Assembly (NCBI RefSeq): GCF_000763315.1
Contig: NZ_JPST01000020.1
Span: 1 to 64,000 of the forward strand
Source of the DNA: Thermoactinomyces daqus
GTDB taxonomy: Bacteria; Bacillota; Bacilli; Thermoactinomycetales; Thermoactinomycetaceae
Direction: 5' to 3'
Length of the DNA: 64,000 nucleotides
Shown here: in pieces, positions 1 to 8,171 of the stretch
Position numbering within the stretch: position 1 is the stretch's first letter
Layout: each line of letters begins with the position of its first letter
Position numbers and translations under genes: made by a program
Notes under the pieces: model-generated
Told to the model about the DNA's origin: nothing
Databases searched by the model: none
What the model saw: only the letters and a program-made list of their open reading frames with translations

Positions 1-439
1 GATAAACAGTGAGGGTTAACTCGTTGCCTTCTTTATCTGTGCCAATCGGATCGTGCAGGGAAACATCTTTTCGCGCTTTTTTCAACGAACGCAGGTGCAT
101 GAGGATTTCATTCTCAATACACCTTGCCGCATAGGTTGCCAGCTTCGTTCCTTTCCCCTGCTGGTACGATTCAATCGCTTTGATCAAACCGATGGTTCCG
201 ATGGAAATCAGATCCTCATTATCCTCCCCGGTGTTTTCAAATTTCTTCACTATGTGGGCTACAAGCCGAAGGTTGTGCTCGATCAATTTATTTCTCGAAT
301 CCGGGTCACCATCCGCCATGCGCCGCAAATGCTCGGCTTCTTCCTCCTCCGTCAGGGGTTGTGGGAAAGCGTTGTTCTTGATATAAGAAATAAAGGCGAT
401 TACCTCTTTGATCATTATCGCCACCGCAGTTAACAGCAA
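1..439 (-). CDS. sigK: RNA polymerase sporulation sigma factor sigma-K, N-terminal part (partial)
   Basis: The minus strand reads as the first ~146 residues of sigma-K: a short hydrophobic pro-sequence, the motif [11 protein letters not shown], the region-2 block [19 protein letters not shown], then [31 protein letters not shown] and [16 protein letters not shown]. In Bacillus sigma-K is made as a membrane-bound pro-protein and drives late mother-cell genes. The start chosen is TTG at 439, placed about 7 bases after a GGTGGAGGTGG ribosome binding site, which gives a pro-sequence of normal length. After EGNE the reading goes LTLTVY up to the window edge, not the expected ~LIDVL, so the gene may be interrupted here (see findings). 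Identity is very secure; whether it is intact cannot be judged from this window. Confidence 0.93.
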   Translation of the reverse strand, partial: MLLTAVAIMIKEVIAFISYIKNNAFPQPLTEEEEAEHLRRMADGDPDSRNKLIEHNLRLVAHIVKKFENTGEDNEDLISIGTIGLIKAIESYQQGKGTKLATYAARCIENEILMHLRSLKKARKDVSLHDPIGTDKEGNELTLTVY

Positions 440-531
440 TCGGCTCCACCTCCACCCGTTCATCAACGCAGACATACCATCTTATGTGAGGCTGGGCTCC
501 GGGGTGATTCTTTTGTCTTTATTCCTTTTCA

Positions 532-562
532 TTTATATGTTGAATGGTTTTTGTCTTATGGC
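532..562 (-). promoter_or_regulatory. Candidate sporulation (sigma-E/K type) promoter for sigK
   Basis: On the minus strand a CATATAAA box (532-539) lies about 13 bases downstream of an ATAAGAC element (around 552-558), some 90 bases before the TTG start of sigK. This resembles the sigma-E -10 (CATACAMT) and -35 (ATA) pattern expected for sigK. The match is by eye only. Confidence 0.35.
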
Positions 563-734
563 ATCTAAATGCAAATCGATATCGGATGGTAAAGGACAGC
601 ACGGCGTCATCATGACCGACGGTAAATTCAGGTCAATATCCGGCGGGTTGCTTTGCGCTCTTCATCAGGTACAACCGGAAAACCCCCATCCTGCGTAAAC
701 GCCCAATTCAGCCTGCGGTTCCGCGGTTGCCAGT

Positions 735-1215
735 TTTTCCTTGACCGAAAATCGGACAATAAAAAAACACCACAAATCGTACAGGATACCGCGATTACAA
801 GTCAAACCCAAATGTGTGCCAGAACTGTCCGTTCCTCTCCCGTTGTACTCGCTCCAAATCCCATCAAAAGGTCGTTACTCGCCATGTGTGGGAAAACTCC
901 AAGGAGTGGGTTCGAAAAAACCGTTTAAGTGAAAGAGGAAAACAACTATACAAACGACGTGGCGAAACCATTGAGCTCAGCTTCCTGACGCAAAGGAACT
1001 TCATGGTCTTCGTTATGCACGCTACAGGGGGCTTGCCAAAGTTAAGGAGCAATGCCCCCTAATTGCCGTTACACAAAACATCAAAAAATTGGCCTTGCTC
1101 CTCTCGAAGAGAGGAAAAAGCTTTGTGATCTGGCTGATCGATAAATTTATTTTCCTTAATCTGTTTATCTCCCTGAAATATACAACCCCAAGCCCATTTC
1201 TTACGGAAAGAGCTT
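735..1215 (+). pseudogene. IS1182-family transposase, C-terminal remnant with frameshifts
   Basis: Pieced across frames, this stretch gives the C-terminal third of an IS1182-type DDE transposase: MCQNCPFLSRCTRS (Cys pair), KVVTRHVWENSKEW, RLSERGKQLYKRRGETIE, then after a shift near 985 DAKELHGLRYARYRGLAKVK and QNIKKLALLLSKRGK, with a stop at 1213-1215. The glutamate of ETIE is in the usual position of the catalytic E. The N-terminal two thirds are missing, so it is dead. It sits between sigK and a two-gene metabolic island; the last ~110 bases recur at 3809-3919. Confidence 0.8.
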
Positions 1216-1231
1216 GAGATTTGTCATCAAG
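1121..1231 (+). repeat. Direct repeat copy 1 (IS1182 3' end)
   Basis: About 111 bases covering the last 30-odd codons of the transposase remnant and the sequence just past its stop are nearly identical to 3809-3919, in the same orientation, with only a few substitutions and a small indel. The two copies bracket the genes at 1578-3641. Confidence 0.85.
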
Positions 1232-1369
1232 CTCGGCCGGAGTATTCTCCAGCTCTTTTTTACGCTCTTGTGGATATTTGCGGGTAGTTAGTGATTGTCC
1301 TAACAATACTCTATAAAAAGCAGAATTTTGTATTACTTTATCAAACAAATACAAAAACATCTAAATAAA

Positions 1370-1378
1370 TGTTATAAT
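1370..1378 (+). promoter_or_regulatory. Extended -10 promoter candidate
   Basis: TGTTATAAT (1370-1378) is an exact extended -10 element (TG-N-TATAAT) in an AT-rich stretch after the IS remnant; no good -35 is visible, as is common for extended -10 promoters. It would drive the small ORF at 1407 and the lyase at 1578. Confidence 0.45.
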
Positions 1379-1406
1379 TCAGATAAAATTATGATGCTTA
1401 ATAGGA

Positions 1407-1562
1407 ATGAAGATTGCACTCGAATTGAGTGAGGGAGATTTTAATAAGCTTAATCAGCAATGTGGCATTGGAGATATCTGTAATAAGTTCGTTGTAAAAA
1501 CTAGCGTATTTGATGAAACAGAATATACGGCTGAGCGTCCTTTGAAGAAAACGGGTACCTAG
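1407..1562 (+). CDS. Small hypothetical protein (51 aa), uncertain
   Basis: A 51-codon frame starting MKIALELSEGDFNKL and ending PLKKTGT lies directly behind the extended -10 element and stops 15 bases before the ATG of the PLP enzyme. It has two cysteines (CGIGDIC). The ribosome binding site is weak and I recognise no family, so it could be a leader-encoded peptide, the end of a degraded gene, or chance. Confidence 0.25.
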   Translation: MKIALELSEGDFNKLNQQCGIGDICNKFVVKTSVFDETEYTAERPLKKTGT

Positions 1563-1577
1563 AGGGGAAGAGAGAGT

Positions 1578-2783
1578 ATGAACAAACGGAATGATCATCA
1601 AGATCCGATCCTCGGCAAACTCCAAAACGAAACTTTGGTGATACACGCCGATGATGAGGTGACCAAAGATGGGACGGTGGCTCCGGCTATTTATTACTCA
1701 GCCACGTTCCGTGCACAAGATTCCATCGAGTTCGCGGACATGGCGGGAACTCCTCGCCATCCACAGTATTACACCCGTTATGGCAATCCGGTGCATGAGC
1801 GCGTAAAGAAGGTGATGGCTGAGCTTGAAGGCACAGAAACCGCACTGGTAACCGGCTCCGGGATGGGGGCGATCGCTACGACCCTTCTATCGCTGGTCAG
1901 CGCAGGCGACCATGTGATTGCACAGACGCGGCATTATATGAGTACAGCGAAGATCATGGACGAGATGCTACCGCGATTTGGTGTCGAAGTGACACTAGTT
2001 GAGCAAGCAGACGTCTCAGCCTTTGCCGCAGCAATTCGGCCTAATACAAAGCTTATCATGGTGGAGTCGCCGGCCAATCCGACTCTGGTGGTGACTGATC
2101 TGGCTGCTGTGGCGGAGTTGGCCCGCCCGCGTGGTATCATCATCGTAGCCGACAATACGTTTGCGTCGCCGATCAATCAGCGTCCTCATGAGCTGGGTGC
2201 CGATGTGGTCGTTCACAGCGCAACCAAATATTTAGGGGGACACCATGATTTGACAGCAGGTGTGATCTGCACCAGCGAGGAGTTGGCCGAACGTATTTGG
2301 CATACCCATATCTCCATTGGCTCGGTTCTTTCGCCGATGGACGCGTGGTTGCTATTGCGTGGTTTGCGTACGCTTCCGATGCGGATTGAACGCATTAACG
2401 CCAATGCCCTCGCTTTGGCAAAGTTTCTGGAGGAGCAGCCGCAGATTGAACGGGTATATTACCCCGGTCTTCCCGGCCATCCCCAACACGAGTTAGCGAA
2501 ACGCCAGATGAGCGGTTTCGGCGGAATGATCGCCTTTGCAATCAAAGGAGGTTATGAGGCGACTGCGCGTTTCGTTTCTGCATTGAAACTGTCGCTTAAC
2601 GCAGTCAGCCTGGGCGGGGTCGATTCACTGGTGGTACACACTGCGGCGATGTGGGGTGGAGTGATGAACGAGGAGCAAATGAGGACTGCTGGGATTCCGC
2701 CCAATTTCGTGCGCTATTCGGTCGGCATCGAGCATATCGATGATCTGAAAGCGGATGTATTGCAAGCTCTGCAGATGATTTGA
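1578..2783 (+). CDS. Trans-sulfuration family PLP enzyme (methionine gamma-lyase / cystathionine gamma-synthase type)
   Basis: A 401-residue fold-type I PLP enzyme of the Cys/Met metabolism family. Visible landmarks are YTRYGNP (65-71, phosphate contact), the cofactor loop SGMGAI (94-99), the aspartate of VADNTFASP (D192) that pairs with the pyridine nitrogen, and SATKYLGGHHD with the Schiff-base lysine K217. Length is normal. Family members cleave or build C-gamma-S bonds in methionine, cystathionine or homocysteine; which reaction this one catalyses cannot be read from sequence alone. The start has a good GAGGGGAAGAGAG site. It is followed 81 bases later by fabI, and both lie between two copies of an IS1182 end, so the pair may have been acquired together. 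Confidence 0.85.
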   Translation: MNKRNDHQDPILGKLQNETLVIHADDEVTKDGTVAPAIYYSATFRAQDSIEFADMAGTPRHPQYYTRYGNPVHERVKKVMAELEGTETALVTGSGMGAIATTLLSLVSAGDHVIAQTRHYMSTAKIMDEMLPRFGVEVTLVEQADVSAFAAAIRPNTKLIMVESPANPTLVVTDLAAVAELARPRGIIIVADNTFASPINQRPHELGADVVVHSATKYLGGHHDLTAGVICTSEELAERIWHTHISIGSVLSPMDAWLLLRGLRTLPMRIERINANALALAKFLEEQPQIERVYYPGLPGHPQHELAKRQMSGFGGMIAFAIKGGYEATARFVSALKLSLNAVSLGGVDSLVVHTAAMWGGVMNEEQMRTAGIPPNFVRYSVGIEHIDDLKADVLQALQMI

Positions 2784-2798
2784 GAACACGTTAAGGAC

Positions 2799-2828
2799 TG
2801 AACAATTTTGCCATAAAAAGATTATAAT
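2799..2828 (+). promoter_or_regulatory. Promoter candidate for fabI
   Basis: TGAACA (2799-2804) and a perfect TATAAT (2823-2828) are separated by 18 bases, upstream of two successive AAGGAGG-like ribosome binding sites before the fabI ATG. This suggests fabI is transcribed on its own as well as by read-through. Confidence 0.45.
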
Positions 2829-2864
2829 GTACAAGGAGGTCGAGCTTTTCCAAGGAGGAAACAT

Positions 2865-3641
2865 ATGAATAACTTGATGTCGGGAAAGAACGTAGTAGTT
2901 ATGGGTGTGGCGAACGAGAGAAGCCTGGCGTGGGGAATTACAAAATCACTACATGAAGCAGGTGCAAATTTAATATTTACATATAGGAAAGAACGTTCTT
3001 TCCAGAAGCTTTCTGCATTATTGTCCGAGGCTGAAATCACTCCTCTTCTCACAGTTTCGTGCGACGTCTCCGATGATGCAAGTATTGAAAACGCCTTTCT
3101 TGAGATTAAACAAAAAGTAGGGATTATCCATGGTCTTGTTCATTCCATTGCATTTGCAGAAAAGGATGAACTACGTGGCGAATATGTGGACACTTCACGC
3201 GAAGGATATCTTTTAGCTCAAAACGCCAGCGCATATTCGCTTGTTGCGGTTGCCAGGGAAGCGAAAAAAATAATGACGGATGGCGGAAGCATTGTTACGC
3301 AGTCATATCTCGGTGCCGAACGTGTCGTGAAAAACTATAATGTGATGGGTGTTGCAAAGGCGGCATTGGAGGCAAGTGTAAGGTACTTAGCAGAGGATCT
3401 TGGCAAATATAACATTCGGGTTAATGCTGTTTCCTCTGGCCCGATTCGTACTCTTTCCGCAAAAGGCGTTTCAGGATTCAACGATATTTTGGGTACTATT
3501 GCGGAAAAGGCCCCACTTAGACGAAACGTTGATCAAAGCGAAGTAGGGGACGCCACATTATTTTTGTTAAGCTCTTTGTCTAGAGGAATAACGGGTGAAG
3601 TGCTTCATGTAGATGCAGGATACCATATAATGGGAATGTAG
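2865..3641 (+). CDS. fabI: Enoyl-[acyl-carrier-protein] reductase (NADH), FabI type
   Basis: A 258-residue short-chain dehydrogenase with clear FabI features: NAD-binding VVMGVANERSLAWGI near the N terminus, HSIAFA (93-98), and the catalytic Tyr-x6-Lys pair in NYNVMGVAKAA (Y158, K165), then SSGPIRTLSAKG and ITGEVLHVDAGYHIMG. FabI performs the last reduction in fatty acid elongation and is the triclosan target. The gene stands apart from other fatty acid genes, is noticeably AT-richer than the preceding lyase, and lies inside an IS-flanked segment, so it may be a second, acquired copy; the chromosome-wide count cannot be seen here. Confidence 0.92.
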   Translation: MNNLMSGKNVVVMGVANERSLAWGITKSLHEAGANLIFTYRKERSFQKLSALLSEAEITPLLTVSCDVSDDASIENAFLEIKQKVGIIHGLVHSIAFAEKDELRGEYVDTSREGYLLAQNASAYSLVAVAREAKKIMTDGGSIVTQSYLGAERVVKNYNVMGVAKAALEASVRYLAEDLGKYNIRVNAVSSGPIRTLSAKGVSGFNDILGTIAEKAPLRRNVDQSEVGDATLFLLSSLSRGITGEVLHVDAGYHIMGM

Positions 3642-3648
3642 CAGAAAA

Positions 3649-3677
3649 AGGAGCTTTCCATAAAAGGGAAGCTCCTG
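3649..3677 (+). terminator. Hairpin downstream of fabI
   Basis: GGAGCTTTCC (3650-3659) and GGGAAGCTCC (3666-3675) form a 10-base stem with one mismatch and a 6-base loop just after the fabI stop. No strong T-run follows, so termination efficiency is doubtful. Confidence 0.5.
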
Positions 3678-3808
3678 AAGCTGTTGACAAAAGAAGGTCA
3701 ATCGCCTTTTTTGTCGAAATGGGAATAAAAACATTCCGAAGAAAGGCTTCCTACGTTCAGAACCAACGCATCCAGAGAATTTCAACTCGAAACGGTCAAC
3801 ATAGAGAA

Positions 3809-3919
3809 CTTTGTAATCTGGCTGATCGATAAATTTATTTTCCTTAATTTGTTTATCTCCCTGAAATATACAACCCCAAGCCCATTTCTTACGAAAAGAG
3901 CTTGAGGTATGTCATCAAG
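3809..3919 (+). repeat. Direct repeat copy 2 (IS1182 3' end)
   Basis: Near-identical to 1121-1231, in the same orientation; it still encodes the same transposase tail (WLIDKFIFLNLFISLKY and a TGA stop). No other recognisable part of the element is attached; 3680-3808 shows no gene. Confidence 0.85.
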
Positions 3920-3920
3920 T

Positions 3921-4767
3921 TCATGTTTTTATTTCTTCACAAAGCTCCCTTCGTTTCTCGACCGGCTGGATCAGTTCAACCGCACTTCCCCACCCCAAAA
4001 CCCATTTCTTCATCTCCAACCAGCTGGACACTTTTGAAAATTGAATCTCACCTACAGCCCCTTCTCCCTCAAACGGGATAATCTTCTGTTCAGGATGCCA
4101 TTGTTTTTCCCGAATTCGCTTAAAAACTTCCTTGTCATAAATCCGAATCACATAGTCATCCTTACTTTTTCCGTGCTCTGCTTCCAACATCTGATTGATA
4201 TATTGTTGAGCGTGGTTTTTTTTGTAAATCCAAACCTCTTCTTTCATGCCCACACGCGAAGATGAATGAACGGTTCGCATTGGCATAATAGACCGCATAC
4301 GGGACAAAATAGCGAATATTTTCCTTGTGCTTCAAACACTTCCTGCAGCGAATGATAAAAATGACCTCGGATCTGAGGATATCCGTACTCGCTCACAAAA
4401 TAGAAATCGGACCATTCCTTCAACCTGCGAACATCTTCCGGATTTAAAACAGAATAGGTGTGTTCCAGAAGTTCGCGATACGCCTTCTCCCCATCTTCCT
4501 TCAACAAAGGCTGCACTTGGCGCAAGCTTCAGGGGATAGATTGGCAACTGCCTGCACAAAATTGCCTGCGTAATACCCCCGGCCACGGAGGATGTATTCT
4601 TTCTGGTTAACCTTGTTGAGTTTTTCAATCAGATCATTGCGATCCCTTCGTCTCTTCTCTTGAGAAACACCATAACGTTCAGCAGTATCCTTGATCCGGT
4701 GGGGACCGGGATCGTGGAGCAACTCAGCGATAATCCCAAGCAAGCGGTCACGATATTTGCTGTGCAC
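3921..4767 (-). pseudogene. WYL-domain transcriptional regulator, frameshifted
   Basis: Three consecutive minus-strand frames join into one WYL-type regulator. The N-terminal helix-turn-helix (HRIKDTAERYGVSQEKRRRDRNDLIEKL) ends at a shift near 4515; the middle (LRQVQPLLKEDGEKAYRELL through FYFVSEYGYPQIRGHFYHSL) ends at a second shift near 4255; the C-terminal effector part has VGEIQFSKVSSWLEMKKWVLG and GSAVELIQPVEKRREL, typical of the WCX tail. WYL regulators often sit beside CRISPR or other defence loci, and this one is read away from the CRISPR locus starting at 4796. Two independent frameshifts make it a pseudogene unless they are sequencing errors. Confidence 0.75.
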
Positions 4768-4795
4768 TTGGTGAACTTTGGACTTGACCCGTTTC

Positions 4796-5394
4796 CTTTC
4801 ATGAATGGGGATAGGCTGTCTTTGGTGTATTTATTAATCCATCTTCCTACCGGAGGTGTATTGATTAAGACTATTCCACCATCCCCTACCCGAACCATCG
4901 TCGAAGTTTCAATCCTCCTACATGAGGTGTATTGATTGAGACGGCATTCGTTGAAACCTTCAACGTCTTTGACTCTCTTCGGTTCTTTCCGAACGCCTCC
5001 TTGTCATAACAGGAATTTCGGATATCCAGATCACCTAGCAATCATTCTCTGCAGGTGATTTTTCTTATCCCATGCGGGGTTTGGAATTTCCGAACAACCC
5101 CGGGGATTTTTTCGAAGCCCCCTGTGTTCGGTAATGTGTCGCTTCTTCCATGGGATCCAGCATGGTTTGTCCCTATCCCCACGCAGTCTTGTAGCCAAAC
5201 CCCATCAGTGCCCCATTGAACTACCGGAAGTGTATTGATTGAGACAATGAAACAGAATCAAAAGAATCGATGAAACAGAAGTTTCAATCCTCCTACCAGA
5301 GGTGTAATGATTGAGACTGGTGATTGATGAGTTTATATTTGTGATGGATGCTTTTAGGTTTCAATCCTCCTACCAGAGGTATATTGATTGAGAC
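4796..5394 (-). CRISPR. CRISPR locus 1: two mini-arrays with a leader/cas6-stub insert
   Basis: Five 37-base repeat copies: a degenerate one at 4835-4871, good ones at 4906-4942, 5281-5317 and 5358-5394, and a truncated one ending at 5245. On the plus strand the repeat begins GTTTCAATCCTCCTAC and ends GGTGTATTGATTGAGAC; read on the minus strand it ends ATTGAAAC, the usual crRNA handle, so transcription is probably leftward. Spacers are 34 (4872-4905), 35 (5246-5280) and 40 bases (5318-5357). Between the two mini-arrays lies 4943-5216, which matches 13940-14214 and contains the tail of cas6. Spacer targets are not identifiable here. Confidence 0.85.
5065..5216 (-). pseudogene. cas6 C-terminal stub
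   Basis: This stretch matches the last ~50 codons of the intact cas6 at 14062-14859, including its stop position (5065-5067), the AWGLGQ-coding end and the 3' flank. Two compensating single-base indels are visible relative to the intact copy. It runs straight into a truncated CRISPR repeat at 5217-5245, so the rest of cas6 was lost by a deletion whose end falls in a repeat. Confidence 0.75.
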
Positions 5395-5535
5395 GGTGTT
5401 CACTGTACCCCTTAATTTTATTGGGTTTATCTCTTTTCCAAGCACCTCCTCTATTGAACCAAGTTTCTGACTGTTCAACCGGATCTCTTTCGTCTCAAAA
5501 ATCCGGTTTCCCCTTTATTTTTGCGGTCTTCTTCT
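5395..5535 (-). promoter_or_regulatory. Putative CRISPR leader, copy 1
   Basis: An AT-rich ~140-base block next to repeat 5358-5394 matches the block at 15076-15218 beside the other locus. With leftward array transcription both lie directly upstream of the first repeat, the place of a leader. The bases touching the repeat (GGTGTTCACTGTACCCC here, GGCGTTCGCTGTACCCC there) are conserved, as expected of a leader-anchoring site. Confidence 0.6.
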
Positions 5536-5559
5536 TTTCCGTCAACCCCTAACCCGTCC

Positions 5560-6625
5560 GTTCCAGGCGCCGATGACCGACCAGGTGAAACAGATTTCAG
5601 ACCAGGTGATCAACGCACTGCAGGAAATCCCCGGGTTATCGGATGTGAAGAGCAACTGACAGACGAAACAGAACAGACACTCGTGGAAATCGATCCCGCC
5701 AAGGCGGACCCATATGGAGTATCCACAGCGCAAGTAGGATTGGAAATCCGGGCATTGTTCGCTTCCATCAAACAAGATAATATATTACTTGGAGATCAAA
5801 AGTTGCCGTCGTAGATTTCGATCAAATCGTATGATATAAACAATTCCGTCTATTTACTCAAGATTTATATCCCGTTCAGCAACGGCCAACTTATCCCCCT
5901 CTCCCAAGTCGCTACTTTGAAAAAGATAAACAAACCTAATGTACTCTATCATTTAATTGGCACCAATTATGCGGTCATCACAGACAAAGTGGCTGACAAT
6001 CAACTTGGCAACGTCACCACTGCCGCCAAAAAAGTCCTCAATCGGCTCTATTTGCCAGCACATGCGAAAGTCAACTTTAATGGAGCAGCTGAACAACAAT
6101 CACAAATCTTTCCGCAATTTGCAATGGCGCTCTTGATCGCGATGGGAATTGTTTATTTTGTGATGGTCGTAACCTTTGTTGAAGGCCGTTCGCCGTTTGC
6201 CATACTATTCTCGTTGCCTATGGCCTTGATCGGAAGTATTCTCGGTTTATTTCTCTCCGGTGAGCTGTTATCCATCCCTTCCCTGATTGGTGCCTTGATG
6301 TTGATCGGCATTGTGGTAACCAATGCCATCATCTTGATCGACCGGGCAAAAACGCAGTGGCAACAAGGAAAATCGATTAGAGAAGCCCTGATCGATGCTG
6401 GAACTGTCCGCTTCCGTCCCATTTGGATGACTGCCTTATGCACGATGTTTGCCCTGTTGCCCTTAGCCCTTGACTTTGCTGAAGGCGGGCTCATCGTTAT
6501 CACCGGCGGGCTGTTCAGTTCCCCCCCCTGACTTTGCTTGTTGTTCCCGTCATGTTTGAATTGCTAAACAGAAAACAAGTCTCCATATCCAATCAAACAA
6601 AGTACACAAATGAGGGATCGGTATG
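5560..6625 (+). pseudogene. RND (AcrB/AcrF-type) efflux transporter, degraded
   Basis: Fragments of a large RND pump are spread over several frames: a periplasmic-domain piece with QEIPGLSDV and LVEIDPAKADPYGVSTAQVG, then from 5917 a long C-terminal part with VNFNGAAEQQSQIFPQFAMALLIAMG, LPMALIGSILGLFLSGE, LIGALMLIGIVVTNAIILID and VRFRPIWMTALCTMFALLPL. The 3' end shifts frame at a run of seven C (about 6525-6531), after which LTLLVVPVMFELL continues to a TGA at 6623-6625. The N-terminal half is missing. Such pumps export drugs or metals; this copy cannot be functional. Its end overlaps the next ATG, implying a former operon. Confidence 0.85.
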
Positions 6626-7087
6626 AATAATACCTTGTTGATTGTCGTAATTATACTGGTCATGATCTGGTTGGTGAAACGCCAGTTGCAAGAGCGCCGG
6701 ATCAAAGTGGTCAATATGTGGATACTGCCGCTGATCATGCTTTATTTAAGCTATAACGTGATGCATAAGGATTTTGTTGCTGACATGTTCCATATACTCG
6801 TCATTATGCTCGGATTTGTGATTGGTATCCTGCTTGGCATTTCGCGAGGGGCACTGACTGAAATCCGGGTCGACCCCCATTCCAAAGAAATCATCGCCAA
6901 GGGCTCCCTAATTGGGGTGATTGTCTGGCTTATCCTAATTGGCATCAAACTCCTGCTTCGCCAGGAACTTACCGGCATCTGGTCCCATGCAAATCTCATT
7001 ACTTCTGGACTGCTGGCCCTCTCTTTGGGGACCGTCATCTCCAGAAGAGCCTACATTTTTTGGAAATACAAAAAGCTGAGCAATTGA
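6623..7087 (+). CDS. CcdC/DUF1453-like membrane protein
   Basis: A 154-residue protein with an N-terminal signal-anchor-like helix (LLIVVIILVMIWLVKRQ) followed by three more hydrophobic segments around 32-45, 54-72 and 90-108, plus ALSLGTVISRRAYIFWKYKK at the end. The arrangement, with a short loop containing RGALTEIRVDPHSKEI, resembles the CcdC/DUF1453 family of small Bacillales membrane proteins, whose role is unclear. The ATG overlaps the stop of the broken RND gene and has a GAGGGATCGG ribosome site. It may have been co-transcribed with the pump. Confidence 0.55.
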   Translation: MNNTLLIVVIILVMIWLVKRQLQERRIKVVNMWILPLIMLYLSYNVMHKDFVADMFHILVIMLGFVIGILLGISRGALTEIRVDPHSKEIIAKGSLIGVIVWLILIGIKLLLRQELTGIWSHANLITSGLLALSLGTVISRRAYIFWKYKKLSN

Positions 7088-7234
7088 ACCAAACAAAAAG
7101 CGCTTGCGCATCCAACCTGGGTGTTCAGGCGTTGTTTCCATTCTTTTATATGAACAGGAACATCAAAACAATTAACTTCATTTCGGATCAAAACCCTTCC
7201 CCTATTCTTTCTCAAAGTGACCTTATACTTTGAA

Positions 7235-7565
7235 ATCAGCGGGGCGTGTTTATGGGGGTGTTTTGTTCATTTGGAGCACCGGCAAGCGCATTGGCCGTGG
7301 CCAGTCCAAAATCATCATGGCAGTGCATCGAAACGACTACACCGGGAAAAGCCTGTTGACGATACGGGTGAGAAGCGCCACCGATTCCGGCGTGGCCACT
7401 CCCACTGTATCGGAAATGCTAATCCGCTTCACGCCCAAGCGGACGGCCCTTCCAAGCACATCTAACAGGAACGGTAAATCTGCCCGAGTCGAATCTTCAC
7501 CGACAAACGTAACTTCAAATCCTTACTTGATGGCGTATTCCACTTTCCGACTTTTCGTATCCATA
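7235..7565 (-). pseudogene. HMGL-like carboxyltransferase (isopropylmalate/homocitrate synthase type) fragment
   Basis: The minus strand encodes GFEVTFVGEDSTRADLPFLL, LGVKRISISDTVGVATPE and, after a shift at about 7340, VVVSMHCHDDFGLATANALAG. These are the core TIM-barrel motifs of the 2-isopropylmalate/homocitrate synthase family, including the metal-binding HCHDD. An in-frame TAA precedes the first motif and both gene ends are missing. It abuts the 3' end of the TetR gene. Clearly a relic. Confidence 0.8.
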
Positions 7566-7578
7566 TGGCCCCTGAAAC

Positions 7579-8124
7579 TTACAAAATCCTTGCTAAAAGT
7601 TCCCCTACTTTCTCTGCCATTTCCCGTGGTGGATGAGGCATTCCGTTTTTCAGCCACCATTCCACGACACCCACGTAAGCATTTGCAACAAATTGGGCCA
7701 CTACATCTGCATTTTGACCGAGATTTTTGCCTTTGGTTATATCAACGTCTTTTTTGAATTCCTCGATATTAAACTGAAGGAACCGGCTGCGAAAATAGGG
7801 AGCTCCTTCACTCGCCAGCATCGTCGAGAAAAATAAATAATTCCTTTCAAGATATTCCATGCAGTGTACTGTCGATTCAATCCAATCCAATTCCGCTTCC
7901 GACTCACAAATGTTACTCATATTCTTGATATGCTCTTCAATGATCTTATCCAACAGGTCAAATTTATCCAAGTAATGAAGATAAACGGTTGCACGGTTGA
8001 TATTGGCCCTGTCGGCAATATCCTGAATGGTGATGCGATCGAAATTTTTTTCTGACATCAACTCAAGAAATGCTTTTTTAATCGCTTCTCTGGTTCTGAT
8101 AATTCTTCTGTCCACTTTTACCAT
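7579..8124 (-). CDS. TetR/AcrR family transcriptional regulator
   Basis: A 181-residue regulator. The N-terminal DNA-binding domain (about 7-55) shows TIQDIADRANINRATVYLHYLDKFDLLDKII, a classic TetR helix-turn-helix followed by the YxHFxxK-like linker; the C-terminal part (FFSTMLASEGAPYF, VANAYVGVVEWWLKNGM) is of the TetR_C type found in short-chain-ligand sensors. It is divergent from the alcohol dehydrogenase at 8412, with a perfect 18-base palindrome in between, so it probably represses that gene and itself. The inducer is unknown. Confidence 0.88.
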   Translation of the reverse strand: MVKVDRRIIRTREAIKKAFLELMSEKNFDRITIQDIADRANINRATVYLHYLDKFDLLDKIIEEHIKNMSNICESEAELDWIESTVHCMEYLERNYLFFSTMLASEGAPYFRSRFLQFNIEEFKKDVDITKGKNLGQNADVVAQFVANAYVGVVEWWLKNGMPHPPREMAEKVGELLARIL

Positions 8125-8171
8125 GAAATTGCACCAACACTTTCCCAGGGTGATTGATAATTTTTATCGAA

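Noticed and set aside
1022..1360. A 112-codon open frame on the minus strand
   Set aside because: It runs antisense to the IS1182 transposase remnant and shows no motif or ribosome site.
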